Made by a program: the position numbers and the translations under genes | Origin: Lichenihabitans sp033947565 | Lineage (GTDB): Bacteria > Pseudomonadota > Alphaproteobacteria > Rhizobiales > Beijerinckiaceae | NCBI RefSeq assembly: GCF_033947565.1 | Contig: NZ_JARPVX010000052.1 | Coordinates: 1 to 28,837, forward strand | Direction of reading: 5' to 3' | DNA: 28,837 nucleotides | Part shown: positions 17,074 through 25,555 of the stretch, piece by piece | Position numbering within the stretch: position 1 is the first letter of the stretch | Layout: each line of letters begins with the position of its first letter | The notes under the pieces: model-generated | The model's database searches: none | What the model saw: the letters and a program-made list of their open reading frames with translations, nothing else | What the model was told of the DNA's origin: nothing

Positions 17074-17183
17074 GCGACCTCACATAGCAGATGATGCGAG
17101 GCTTGGCGGCAGCGCGGGATGGGGGCAGCCCAATCAACGGCCTCCCGAGCGAGACGCCAAGCGCGCGCCAGCCGCCTATCGCC

Positions 17184-18395
17184 TCACCGCTCCGGGTCGA
17201 GCGTGAACAGTTCCTGCGCCCGCCCCACGCCGCGCAATGCGAAGCGGCCGAGCGACACCATGCGGTCGCGCTCGGCCGGCTCGGCTGCTTCGGCAAAGGC
17301 CGAAGAGATCACCACGGCACGGTCGACCGAGCGGCACATCGAGGCGATGCGGCTCACCTCGTTGACGGCCGGCCCCACCACCGTGAAGTCGAGCCGCTCC
17401 TCGCTGCCGATGTTGCCGAACAACACTTCGCCGATGTGCAGGCCGAGGTAGATCGAGGTGACGGGCCGCCCTTCCGCCTGCCGCCGCTGGTTCAGGGCGA
17501 TCTTGGCGGCCTTGAGGTCGGCCACGGCCTTCAGGGCGCAGCCGACCGCATGGCTGTGATCCTCGGCGCGGAAGATCGCCAGCACGCCGTCGCCCATCAG
17601 CTTCAGCACGTCGCCGCCATGCCCGTGGATGGCCTCGATGGCGGCGGCCGAATAATCGTTCAACAGCGGGATGATCTCTTCGGGCGCCGCCGTATCGGTG
17701 ATGGTGGTGTAGCCGCGCAGGTCCGAGAACCACAGCACGGTCGTCATGCGCTCGGCGACCCCCCGCGCGATGCGGCCACTCAGCACCCGCTTGCCGGCGT
17801 CGCGGCCGAGATAGACCTCGACCAGCGTGGCCGCCACCCTGGCCAGCGAGCGGCATTTCACGGCCAGGGCCAGCGATGGCAGCAACTGCCGCAGGGTCGC
17901 CATCTGGGCTTCGCCGAAGCCTTCCGGATGGTGCGTCGTCCAGGACGAATACACGCAATCCATGTCGCCGAAGCTGCCCTCCTGGGCGAAGCGATGGACA
18001 AAGGCCGCGACGCCCACCACGCCGTCGCCGCGCATCGTGTCGTAGGTGAAGAAGTCGAAGGTTTCTCGGCCGAGGTGGCAGCAGAACTCGTCGCCCCCGG
18101 TGTCGAGCAGGTGGAAATGCACGCTGCGCTGCCAGTTCTCCGCTTGTTCGCCGCCCTCGCCGGTGCGGCCATATTCGAGCATCGGCTGTTGTTCGGTGCC
18201 GTCTTCCCGCCAACGAAAGATGCGCCCCTCGTAGACCGGGTGCAGCGTGTCGATCAGCACGGCGCCGCGCGAGAGTTCCAGCCCGGCCGCCCGGCAGCGC
18301 TGGCAGAAGCCTTCCACCAGCTCCGTCTCGCTCGCGCCGGCGAGACCGCGGGCCGTGACCCAGCCGCGGATGGCGTCGAGATCCGAAGGCGTCAC
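17184..18395 (-). CDS. Class III adenylate cyclase, translationally coupled to mntR
   Basis: A 403-residue cytosolic protein with no membrane segment. Residues 1-200 are a rhizobial-type N-terminal region (VLIDTLHPVYEGRIFRW) of unknown role. Residues 215-400 are the cyclase domain with a complete active site: metal Asp225 (FSDLRGYT) and Asp269 (KLMGDGV), adenine-selecting Lys265 and Thr338 (DFTVVG), transition-state Asn345 and Arg349 (VNEVSRI). It should form cAMP from ATP as a homodimer, usually with Mg2+ or Mn2+. The GTG start at 18395 overlaps the mntR stop in GTGA; the longer in-frame extension upstream would lie inside mntR and is not credible. This coupling to a manganese sensor is notable. 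Confidence 0.9.
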   Translation of the reverse strand: MTPSDLDAIRGWVTARGLAGASETELVEGFCQRCRAAGLELSRGAVLIDTLHPVYEGRIFRWREDGTEQQPMLEYGRTGEGGEQAENWQRSVHFHLLDTGGDEFCCHLGRETFDFFTYDTMRGDGVVGVAAFVHRFAQEGSFGDMDCVYSSWTTHHPEGFGEAQMATLRQLLPSLALAVKCRSLARVAATLVEVYLGRDAGKRVLSGRIARGVAERMTTVLWFSDLRGYTTITDTAAPEEIIPLLNDYSAAAIEAIHGHGGDVLKLMGDGVLAIFRAEDHSHAVGCALKAVADLKAAKIALNQRRQAEGRPVTSIYLGLHIGEVLFGNIGSEERLDFTVVGPAVNEVSRIASMCRSVDRAVVISSAFAEAAEPAERDRMVSLGRFALRGVGRAQELFTLDPER

Positions 18396-18868
18396 GGGGC
18401 GGCTCCGTCGTGGTGGCGGCACAAGGCGCGCGCCAGGGCGTCGAGGGTTTCCTGGCTGACGTGGTGCTCGATGCCTTCCGCGTCGCAGCGCGCGGTTTCG
18501 GCCGACACCCCGAGCGACAGCAGGAAGTCCTCGACAATGCGGTGCCGCGCCCGGCTGCGTGCCGCGAGGCAGCGCCCCGCCTCCGTCAGCGCCACGCCGC
18601 GATACGGGGTCTGCACCACCAGGGCGTCGACATGCAAGCGCTTCAGCATCTTGGCGACGGTCGGCTGCGCCACCCCGAGCCGCGCCGCGATATCGACCTG
18701 CCGCGCGGCCCCGCTGTGGTCGAGCAGGTCGGCGATCAGTTCCACGTAATCCTCCACCACGGCCGAGCGGCGACCCGCCCGGGCCTGGCGGAAACGCGCC
18801 ACATGGACGTCCGGCCCGACGAGACCGGGCGGCATAAGGGAAGGAAGCGCGGCGATGCGGTCGGCCAT
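18392..18868 (-). CDS. mntR: Manganese-responsive transcriptional regulator MntR (DtxR family)
   Basis: A 158-residue DtxR-family repressor close to E. coli MntR (155 residues). The winged helix is at about 38-105 (EDYVELIADLL, ARLGVAQPTVAKMLKRL). The metal-binding and dimer part has RHRIVEDFLLSLGVS with His109 and AEGIEHHVSQETL with Glu131, Glu134 and His135, the Mn ligands of the family. With Mn2+ it should bind the palindrome at 18953-18968 and repress mntH, which is divergent. Its stop overlaps the start of the adenylate cyclase gene by GTGA. Many alphaproteobacteria use the Fur-like Mur for this task, so an MntR of E. coli type is of interest. Confidence 0.95.
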   Translation of the reverse strand: MADRIAALPSLMPPGLVGPDVHVARFRQARAGRRSAVVEDYVELIADLLDHSGAARQVDIAARLGVAQPTVAKMLKRLHVDALVVQTPYRGVALTEAGRCLAARSRARHRIVEDFLLSLGVSAETARCDAEGIEHHVSQETLDALARALCRHHDGAAP

Positions 18869-18927
18869 GGTCCAAGCTTTTACGACATCGGCGGCGATCC
18901 GCCTACCGGGCAGCGGCGCCGAACGCC

Positions 18928-18968
18928 TTGACGATGCGGGATTTCACCCCATTATAGCCATGGCTATA
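18928..18968 (+). promoter_or_regulatory. mntH promoter region overlapped by a perfect MntR box
   Basis: TATAGCCATGGCTATA (18953-18968) is a perfect 16-bp palindrome containing ATAGC-N4-GCTAT, the half-site geometry of the E. coli and Salmonella MntR box. A possible -35, TTGACG (18928-18933), precedes TATAGC (18953-18958) by 19 bp, so MntR would cover the -10 region. The mntH ATG is 25 bp downstream. The site also lies 85 bp upstream of mntR and could serve autoregulation. Confidence 0.85.
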
Positions 18969-18993
18969 TTCACCGAGTGCGGATCACCGCCCC

Positions 18994-20292
18994 ATGTCGC
19001 TCCAACTCCTGACGGATCGCACCAACGCCGGCATCGCCGATGTGCTGGCCGGCCGTCGCCGTGGCCTCGGCGCAACCCTGCTGTTCGCGGGTCCGGCCAT
19101 GGTAGCCTCGGTGGCCTATGTGGACCCGGGCAATTTCGCCACCAACATCCAGGCCGGCGCCCGCTACGGCTATGCGCTGCTTTGGGTGGCGTTGCTGGCG
19201 AATCTCGTGGCGATGTTGTTCCAGGCGCTGTCGGCGAAGCTCGGCATCGCTACCGGGCGCAATCTGGCGGAGCTGTGTCGCGAACAGTTCCCAAGGCCCG
19301 TGGCGATCGCCATGTGGGTCATCAGCGAGGTGGCCGCCATGGCGACCGACCTCGCCGAGTTCCTTGGCGCGGCGCTCGGGCTGTCCCTGCTGCTGCACAT
19401 TCCGCTGCTGGCCGGCATGGGGATCGCGGCAGTCGTAACTTTCGCGGTGCTGATGGCCGACCGCGGCGGCTTCCGTCCGATGGAACTCGCCATCGGGGCC
19501 ATGGTGCTGCTCATCAGCCTTTGTTATCTGGCCGAGATGGTCATTGCGCCGCTCGACTGGGGCGGCATCGCGACCGGCCTCGCAGTGCCGCGCATCCCGG
19601 ACGGCGCGGCGCTGACGATCGCGGTCGGCATCATCGGGGCCACCGTGATGCCGCATGCGCTTTACCTTCATTCCGGCCTGACGCAGCGGCGCGGCCGGAC
19701 TGACGATCCCCGCGCCCGCAGCCTGATGGTGCGGTTCTCCAACCGCGAGGTGGTGGCGGCGCTGACGGCCGCCGGCCTCGTCAACATGGCCATGATCGCC
19801 ATGGCGGCGAGCGCCTTTCACGCCGGCCACAGCGACGTGGCCGAGATCGACCAGGCCTATCACACGTTGACGCCGCTGCTCGGTGGCGCCGCTGCCGCGA
19901 TCTTCCTGACGTCGCTGATTGCCTCGGGTCTCGCGAGCTCGGTTGTCGGTACGCTGGCGGGCCAGATGATCATGCAGGGCTTCGTCAGCATCGCCATTCC
20001 GGTGTGGCTGCGGCGGGTGGTCACCATGGTGCCAGCCTTCGTGGTGGTGGCGCTCGGGGTCGACCCGACCCGCGCCCTGGTGATGAGCCAGGTGGTGCTG
20101 AGCATCGCCCTGCCGGTGCCGATGATCGCCCTGGTACTGTTGACCCGGCGACGCGACCTGATGGGCGCCGACGTGAACGGCCGCTTGGTGACGATCCTGG
20201 CCATCACCGGCGCCGCAATGGTGCTCGGCCTCAACGTCGTGCTGGTGCTGCAAAGTTTTGGCGTGCCGATTCCCGGCCTGCCGGACAGCTGA
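18994..20292 (+). CDS. mntH: Nramp-family Mn2+/H+ symporter MntH
   Basis: A 432-residue inner-membrane transporter with about eleven hydrophobic segments. The metal-binding DPGN motif is at residues 45-48 (YVDPGNFATNIQAGA) and the second signature MPHALYLHS is near 220. These supply the Asp, Asn and Met ligands for Mn2+ or Fe2+ in Nramp proteins. Divergent mntR and the MntR box beside it identify manganese uptake as the role. The ATG is preceded by GGAT only. The M19 dipeptidase starts 30 bp after its stop and may be read from the same transcript. Confidence 0.96.
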   Translation: MSLQLLTDRTNAGIADVLAGRRRGLGATLLFAGPAMVASVAYVDPGNFATNIQAGARYGYALLWVALLANLVAMLFQALSAKLGIATGRNLAELCREQFPRPVAIAMWVISEVAAMATDLAEFLGAALGLSLLLHIPLLAGMGIAAVVTFAVLMADRGGFRPMELAIGAMVLLISLCYLAEMVIAPLDWGGIATGLAVPRIPDGAALTIAVGIIGATVMPHALYLHSGLTQRRGRTDDPRARSLMVRFSNREVVAALTAAGLVNMAMIAMAASAFHAGHSDVAEIDQAYHTLTPLLGGAAAAIFLTSLIASGLASSVVGTLAGQMIMQGFVSIAIPVWLRRVVTMVPAFVVVALGVDPTRALVMSQVVLSIALPVPMIALVLLTRRRDLMGADVNGRLVTILAITGAAMVLGLNVVLVLQSFGVPIPGLPDS

Positions 20293-20322
20293 ACCCGGCA
20301 TGATGCGTGCTACCATGACACC

Positions 20323-21384
20323 ATGAGCGACATGCCAATCCCCGTTTTCGACGGCCACAACGACACTTTGCTGCGCCTGGCGGCCCGCGCCGTCCAGGAC
20401 CCTGCGGCGGCCTTTGCGGGCCAGTCCGGCACAGGCCACATCGACCTGCCGCGCGCCCGTGCCGGCGGCTTCGTGGGCGGGCTGTTCGCGGCCTTCCCAC
20501 CGCCGGTGCGCATGCCCAGCATGGAAGGCTCCATGCGGGGCGCCTCCTACGACATGCCCTTCCCCGACCTGCTGGCGCTCGAGGCCGCGCAGGAGTCGGT
20601 GTTCGGCATGTTCGCCGTCCTGCTGCGGCTCGAGCGCGCCTTTCCGGACGATCTCGCGGTGTGCCGCAGCGTGGCCGACATCCGAACCGCGGTGGCGGCC
20701 GGGCGCCTGGCGGCCGTGATGCACATGGAGGGCGCCGAGGCGATCGACCCCGGCCTCGCCACGCTCGACGTGCTGCATGCGGCGGGCCTGCGCTCGCTCG
20801 GCCTCGTGTGGAGCCGGCCCAACATCTTCGCCCACGGGGTGCCGTTCCGCTTCCCGAGCTCGCCCGACACCGGCGACGGCCTGACCGACCGTGGGGTCGA
20901 ACTGGTGCGGGCCTGCAACGCCCGCCGCATCGTGGTCGACCTGTCCCACCTCAACGAGAAAGGGTTCTGGGACGTGGCGCGGCTGACGACGGCGCCGCTC
21001 GTGGCGAGCCATTCCAATGTCCACGCGCTCTGCCCTTCGGCCCGCAACCTCACCGATCGGCAGCTCGACGCCATCAAGGAAAGCCGCGGCCTCGTGGGGC
21101 TCAACTTCGCAACCTGCTTTCTCCGGCCGGACGGCGCCATGCGGGCCGACACGGATCTCGATCTGATGGTCCGCCACATCGATGCGCTGGTGGAGACGCT
21201 CGGCGAAGACGGGGTCGGCTTCGGCTCGGATTTCGATGGCGCCGTGGTGCCGGCCGGCATCGGCGACGTGGCGGGCCTGCCGCACCTCGTCGCCCGCCTT
21301 CGGACGGCCGGCTACGGCGACGCCCTGGTGGCCAAGATCTGCGCCGAGAACTGGCTTTCGGTGCTGGAGCGCAGCTGGGCCTGA
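20323..21384 (+). CDS. Membrane dipeptidase family (M19) metallopeptidase
   Basis: A 353-residue, cytosolic-looking protein without signal peptide. The binuclear zinc site of M19 is complete: FDGHNDTL (His12, Asp14), MHMEGAEAI (bridging Glu), DLSHLNEKG and ASHSNVHAL (two His) and GFGSDFDG (Asp). M19 enzymes hydrolyse dipeptides and tolerate a D-amino acid at the C-terminal position. Related bacterial members act on L-Ala-D-Glu or other D-containing dipeptides, or on modified dipeptides in biosynthetic clusters. It lies between mntH and uppP. The company of uppP and a D-aminopeptidase suggests wall-peptide salvage, as inference. Confidence 0.93.
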   Translation: MSDMPIPVFDGHNDTLLRLAARAVQDPAAAFAGQSGTGHIDLPRARAGGFVGGLFAAFPPPVRMPSMEGSMRGASYDMPFPDLLALEAAQESVFGMFAVLLRLERAFPDDLAVCRSVADIRTAVAAGRLAAVMHMEGAEAIDPGLATLDVLHAAGLRSLGLVWSRPNIFAHGVPFRFPSSPDTGDGLTDRGVELVRACNARRIVVDLSHLNEKGFWDVARLTTAPLVASHSNVHALCPSARNLTDRQLDAIKESRGLVGLNFATCFLRPDGAMRADTDLDLMVRHIDALVETLGEDGVGFGSDFDGAVVPAGIGDVAGLPHLVARLRTAGYGDALVAKICAENWLSVLERSWA

Positions 21385-21454
21385 CGCGGCGCTCGCCTCC
21401 CCGGCCGAAGCCCGTTACAGGGGGGCCGCTGCGACGCAACAAGGAGCCGGCCGC

Positions 21455-22252
21455 GTGGATCTGCTGAACACCATCCTCCTCGGCATCATCGAGGGGGTGA
21501 CCGAGTTCCTGCCGATCTCGAGCACGGGGCACCTGTTGATCGCCGAACATTGGCTCGGCGCCCGCTCGGACATGTTCAACGTGGTGATCCAGGCGGGCGC
21601 GATCCTGGCCGTCACGGTCATCTATTGGCGCAAGCTGATGGCCCTGGCGCTCAACTGGCGGGTGCCGGCCGTGCAGTCCTATATCGGCAAGCTGGTTCTC
21701 GCCTTCCTGATCACCGGCGTGCTCGGCCTCCTGGCCAAGAAGCTCGGCTTCAAGCTGCCCGAAACCATCACGCCCATTGCCTGGGCGATGTTGATCGGTG
21801 GCTTCTGGATCCTCGGGGCCGAGGCGGTGGCGGCCCGGCAAGCGCCGCGCACCGACGTGAGCTGGTTCACCGCCACCGTGGTGGGGCTGGCCCAGATCGT
21901 CGCCGGCCTGCTGCCCGGCACCTCGCGCTCGGGCGCCACCATCTTCGCGGCCATGCTGAGCGGCACCAGCAACCGGGCGGCCGCGACCGAGTTCTCATTC
22001 CTGGTCGGCATTCCGACCATGTATGCGGCGAGCCTCTTCGAGCTGCACGACCAGATGAAGGCGGGCGCCGCGCACGAGCCCTGGAGCGAGGTCGCGCTGG
22101 CCTTCGTGGTGGCCACGATTACGGCTTTCGTGTCGGTGAAATGGTTGCTGCGCTACATCCAGAGCCATCGCTTCACGGCCTTTGCGGCCTATCGCATCGT
22201 GTTCGGCCTCGTGCTGCTCGGTCTCGCGGCCAGCGGCAAGGGCCCGGCTTGA
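21455..22252 (+). CDS. uppP: Undecaprenyl-diphosphatase
   Basis: A 265-residue membrane protein of the BacA/UppP family, which removes a phosphate from undecaprenyl diphosphate so that the lipid carrier can be reused in peptidoglycan and polysaccharide synthesis. The two catalytic motifs are present: EGVTEFLPISSTGH (Glu13, Glu17, His26) and PGTSRSGATI (Arg159). The start is GTG at 21455, with AAGGAG 8 nt upstream; the resulting VDLLNTILLGIIEG N-terminus fits the family exactly. It lies 70 bp after the dipeptidase and 44 bp before the D-aminopeptidase, all in one direction. Overexpression of this enzyme gives bacitracin resistance in E. coli. Confidence 0.95.
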   Translation: MDLLNTILLGIIEGVTEFLPISSTGHLLIAEHWLGARSDMFNVVIQAGAILAVTVIYWRKLMALALNWRVPAVQSYIGKLVLAFLITGVLGLLAKKLGFKLPETITPIAWAMLIGGFWILGAEAVAARQAPRTDVSWFTATVVGLAQIVAGLLPGTSRSGATIFAAMLSGTSNRAAATEFSFLVGIPTMYAASLFELHDQMKAGAAHEPWSEVALAFVVATITAFVSVKWLLRYIQSHRFTAFAAYRIVFGLVLLGLAASGKGPA

Positions 22253-22296
22253 CGGGCAGGCTTGGCAGGCGAGCGCCGTCCCGCCACACTGTGCGG

Positions 22297-23874
22297 ATGA
22301 CCGACCGACTCGAGCGCGCCCTCAAAATCCTGCCTCGCACCTATCCCGGACCGGGTGGCGCCGTGGCGGTGCTGCGCGACGGCGTCGTGCTGGCGCGCCA
22401 TGCCTGGGGTTACGCCAATGCCGAGCGGCGCCTTCCCTTCACGCCCCACACCCTGTTCCGCATGTGCTCGATCACCAAGCAGTTCACCTGCGGGCTGGTG
22501 CTTGATGCCTTTGCCGACCCGAGCGTGCTCGATGCGGAGGTGGCGGCGCGGCTGCCACGGCTCACCGAAGCACCGCCCGGCCTGCTGCACCTTTGCCACA
22601 ACCAGTCCGGCCTGCGGGATTATTGGGCGGTCGCCATGCTGCAGGGCTCGCCCGTCGAGGCGCCCTTCGCGGATCGCGAGGCCGAACGGCTGATCCGCGC
22701 CAACCGGACCCTGCAGTTCCGGCCCGGCACGCGCTATTCCTATTGCAACAACAATTTCCGACTCCTGTCGGACATCCTGGAGGACCGCGCCGGCGAGGAT
22801 TTCGCCACCCTGCTGCGCCGCCGCCTGTTCGACAGCGTCGGCATGGAGACAGCCTTTCTGGCGGCCGACACCCGCGCGATGCCGGACGGCACCGAAGGCT
22901 ACGAGGGCAGCCAGGCGGGCGGCTTCCGGGCGGCCGAGAACCGCATCCGCTGGACCGGCGACGCAGGTCTCGGGGCGTCCCTCGACGACATGATCGCCTG
23001 GGAACGCTTCATCGACGCCAATCGAAACGACCCCGACAGCCTTTATGGCCGCTTATCGGCCCCGGTCCGCTTCACCGACGGAACACCGGCCACCTATGGG
23101 TTCGGGCTCGGCCGGCGCCAGGAGTTCGGCCGCGAGGTCATCGGCCACGGCGGGGCCCTGCGGGGTTGGCGCAGCCACAGGCTGCACGCGGCGGCTGACC
23201 GCGTCTCCGTGGTGGTAATGTTCAACCACCTGTCGGACGCGCAAGCGGCAGCGCTCGACCTGCTGGCGGCCGTGCTGGGCGTCGAACGGACCCTGCCCGA
23301 CGCGCAGCTGCCCGCACCCGCCTGGTTTGGCACCTACCTGGAACCCGAAACGGGGCTGTCGGCCCGGGTGGAGCCCGCGACGCCCGGCCGGGTGCGGCTG
23401 CGCTTCGGCCACGCGGCCGAGACCCTCGACCTGCAGCCCGACGGCAGCGCCGGCCACGCAAGCCCGGCCACCCCCGATGGCACCCGCCTGCGCTGGAGCG
23501 GCGACGCCTTGTGGATGGAGCGGCCGGGCGAGAATCAGCGCTCACGCCTCGTGCCCTGCACCGGCACCGCCGCGGCCGACATCGCGGGCTGTTACCGCTG
23601 CAGCGAACTCGACGCCACCCTCGACATCGCCGGGATAGATGACGCGCTCTACGGTGCCTTTGCGGGCTGCTTCGGGGACGGCCGCATGGAGCTGCTCGAG
23701 CCGCTCGGCCCAGACCTTTGGGCCCTGCCCTGCTGGCGCGCCCTCGACCATACGCCGCCGGGCGACTGGACTTTGCGGGTGCGTCGCAGCAACGACGGCT
23801 CGGTCGAGGGCATCACGCTCGGCTGCTGGCTGGCGCGCGGGCTCGACTACGCCCGGGTGGCCGACGCCAGCTGA
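22297..23874 (+). CDS. dap: D-aminopeptidase (DAP, serine hydrolase family S12)
   Basis: A 525-residue protein matching Brucella/Ochrobactrum DAP (520 residues) along its whole length. The penicillin-recognising domain (about 1-335) has Ser58-Ile-Thr-Lys61, Tyr149-Cys-Asn151 and His284-Gly-Gly, the active-site set of the enzyme. Two C-terminal beta-barrel domains follow, ending GCWLARGLDYARV. DAP removes N-terminal D-amino acids (D-Ala, D-Ser, D-Thr) from peptides and amides. There is no signal peptide, so it acts in the cytosol. The ATG follows no clear ribosome binding site, so translation may be weak or coupled to uppP 44 bp upstream. Confidence 0.94.
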   Translation: MTDRLERALKILPRTYPGPGGAVAVLRDGVVLARHAWGYANAERRLPFTPHTLFRMCSITKQFTCGLVLDAFADPSVLDAEVAARLPRLTEAPPGLLHLCHNQSGLRDYWAVAMLQGSPVEAPFADREAERLIRANRTLQFRPGTRYSYCNNNFRLLSDILEDRAGEDFATLLRRRLFDSVGMETAFLAADTRAMPDGTEGYEGSQAGGFRAAENRIRWTGDAGLGASLDDMIAWERFIDANRNDPDSLYGRLSAPVRFTDGTPATYGFGLGRRQEFGREVIGHGGALRGWRSHRLHAAADRVSVVVMFNHLSDAQAAALDLLAAVLGVERTLPDAQLPAPAWFGTYLEPETGLSARVEPATPGRVRLRFGHAAETLDLQPDGSAGHASPATPDGTRLRWSGDALWMERPGENQRSRLVPCTGTAAADIAGCYRCSELDATLDIAGIDDALYGAFAGCFGDGRMELLEPLGPDLWALPCWRALDHTPPGDWTLRVRRSNDGSVEGITLGCWLARGLDYARVADAS

Positions 23875-23985
23875 CCGATTTCAGCCTGATCGCAGCCTTG
23901 CCTGACGGAATGCCAAGCCCCTTCCGGTGCTTGACAACCCAGGCCGGATGCCGTCGCCAGGGCGACAAAACCCGAGGGAGGATGC

Positions 23986-25242
23986 ATGCTCGACGACACA
24001 AAGGCGCCCGCGACAGCCTGGCGCCAGCAACCCTATCATCGTGACTGGCTGCTGCGGCAGGCCGGGTCCTTGCTGACGGGCTTCGAGGCGGGCTTCAACC
24101 CGCGCGGCGGGTTCTTCGACCTCGACGACGCCGGCCAGCCCGTGCGGAACCCCGATGGCGACAGCGTCCGGGGCCTGCATGCCACGACCCGGATGATCTA
24201 TTGCTACGCGCTCGGCCACCTGATGGGCCATCCGGGCGCCAGCCGGATGGTGGACCACGGCATGCGGTTCTTGTGGGAGCGGCACCGCGACACCCGCCAT
24301 GGCGGCTATTTCTGGCAGGTGGACGATGCCGGCCCCCGCGACGATGCCAAGCAGGCCTATGGCCACGCCTTTGTGCTGCTGGCCGGTGCCGCCGCCAAGC
24401 AGGTCGGCCATCCGGATGCCGATCGGCTGATCGCCGACGCGCTCGATACGCTGGAACAACGGTTCTGGGAGCCGGCCCATGGGGCCGTGGCGGAAGAGTT
24501 TACGGCCGACTGGCAGCCGCTCGGCGCGCCTTATCGCGGCCAGAACTCAAACATGCACCTGACAGAAGCCCTGATGGCCGCCTACGAGGCGACTGGCAAT
24601 CCGCGCTGCCTTGAGATGGCAGAATCGATCGCCGACCTGCTGATCCGCCGCATCACGGCCAACAATGCGTGGCGCCTGCCGGAGCATTTTTCGGCCGATT
24701 GGACGCTCGACCCCGATTATGCGGGATCGGAAATGTTTCGCCCCGCCGGCACGACCCCTGGCCATTGGCTGGAATGGAGCCGTCTGCTGGTGCAGCTTTG
24801 GCACGCCGGCCAGCACCGTCACGCCTGGATGCCGGAGGCGGCCGCGACGATGTTCCGCAAAGCCATCCAGGAAGGCTGGGACCCGGAACACGGCGGCTTC
24901 GTCTACACGCTCGACTGGACGGGTTTGCCGCTCAACACCGACAAGATCTGGTGGCCGCTTTGCGAAGCCGTGGGCGCCGCAGCCTTTCTCGATGGCGTCA
25001 CGCCCGATCCGTTCCACGAGATCTGGTACCGCAGGATCTGGGATTATCTCGGTGCCCATGTGATCGACCGCGATGGTCGCTGGATGCCACAACTTGATCG
25101 GGCCAATCAGGCGAAGACGACGCTCTTCACCGGACGGCCCGACCTGTATCACGCGCTGCAAGCCTGCCTCATCCCGCTCCTACCGGCACGAGGCAGCCTG
25201 CTGGCGGAGCTGTCGAAGCCCCGCCCCGCCGTGGATCAATAG
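23986..25242 (+). CDS. AGE-family sugar epimerase/isomerase (N-acylglucosamine 2-epimerase or D-mannose isomerase type)
   Basis: A 418-residue protein with the (alpha/alpha)6 barrel of the AGE family. The three active-site histidines expected from YihS-type isomerases are visible: His190 (QNSNMHLTEAL), His260 (GHWLEW) and His389 (DLYHALQACLIP). LHATTRMIYCYALG supplies the Arg and Thr of the substrate pocket. Members interconvert N-acylglucosamine and N-acylmannosamine, or isomerise mannose and fructose; which applies cannot be told here. GGGAGGATGC precedes the ATG. In the 111-bp gap before it there is a TTGACA at 23931 but no convincing -10. Its last 7 bp overlap the convergent GlsB-like gene. 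Confidence 0.92.
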   Translation: MLDDTKAPATAWRQQPYHRDWLLRQAGSLLTGFEAGFNPRGGFFDLDDAGQPVRNPDGDSVRGLHATTRMIYCYALGHLMGHPGASRMVDHGMRFLWERHRDTRHGGYFWQVDDAGPRDDAKQAYGHAFVLLAGAAAKQVGHPDADRLIADALDTLEQRFWEPAHGAVAEEFTADWQPLGAPYRGQNSNMHLTEALMAAYEATGNPRCLEMAESIADLLIRRITANNAWRLPEHFSADWTLDPDYAGSEMFRPAGTTPGHWLEWSRLLVQLWHAGQHRHAWMPEAAATMFRKAIQEGWDPEHGGFVYTLDWTGLPLNTDKIWWPLCEAVGAAAFLDGVTPDPFHEIWYRRIWDYLGAHVIDRDGRWMPQLDRANQAKTTLFTGRPDLYHALQACLIPLLPARGSLLAELSKPRPAVDQ

Positions 25243-25505
25243 CGCGAAACGCTCGACGACCGGCCGGAGATGAAGCCCCAGATCCCGAGGACGATGATGG
25301 CCCCGATGATGGCACCGATGAAGCCGGCGCCGTCATTCGGGCCGTACCAGCCGATCGCCTGACCCAGGAAGGTCGCCACAAAGGCGCCGACGATGCCGAG
25401 CACGGCCGTCATGATGAAGCCCGACGGCTCGTTCGGCCCCGGCATGATGAACTTGGCCACGATCCCGGCCAGGAAGCCGATGATGACGATCCACAGAATA
25501 TGCAT
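25236..25505 (-). CDS. GlsB/YeaQ/YmgE family stress-response membrane protein
   Basis: An 89-residue protein with three hydrophobic segments (about 3-20, 30-48, 60-80) rich in Gly: MHILWIVIIGFLAGIVAKFI, VLGIVGAFVATFLGQ and GAIIGAIIVLGIWGF. This is the transglycosylase-associated (YeaQ) family, small inner-membrane proteins often induced by general or acid stress, with no defined activity. The ATG at 25505 follows GAGGGG by 7 nt. It lies 50 bp downstream of the WcaF-like gene on the same strand. A hairpin, GCGACAC-G-GTGTCGC (25523-25537), sits in that gap. Its last 7 bp overlap the convergent AGE-family gene. Confidence 0.93.
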   Translation of the reverse strand: MHILWIVIIGFLAGIVAKFIMPGPNEPSGFIMTAVLGIVGAFVATFLGQAIGWYGPNDGAGFIGAIIGAIIVLGIWGFISGRSSSVSRY

Positions 25506-25555
25506 TGGTTTTCCCCTCACGAGCGACACGGTGTCGCCACCAATCCCTATAGCCT

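Noticed and set aside
17101..17162. 8-bp perfect inverted repeat GCTTGGCG / CGCCAAGC between DUF2254 and the cyclase
   Set aside because: The 46-nt loop, lack of T-run and overall GC content make chance likely.
18970..21285. 771-codon minus-strand open frame opposite mntH and the dipeptidase
   Set aside because: His/Gln/Arg-rich, no recognisable domain, and fully antisense to two proteins with complete active-site motifs.
23931..23985. TTGACA ahead of the AGE-family gene as a promoter
   Set aside because: A good -35 match, but no acceptable -10 at 15-19 bp; too weak to list as a feature.
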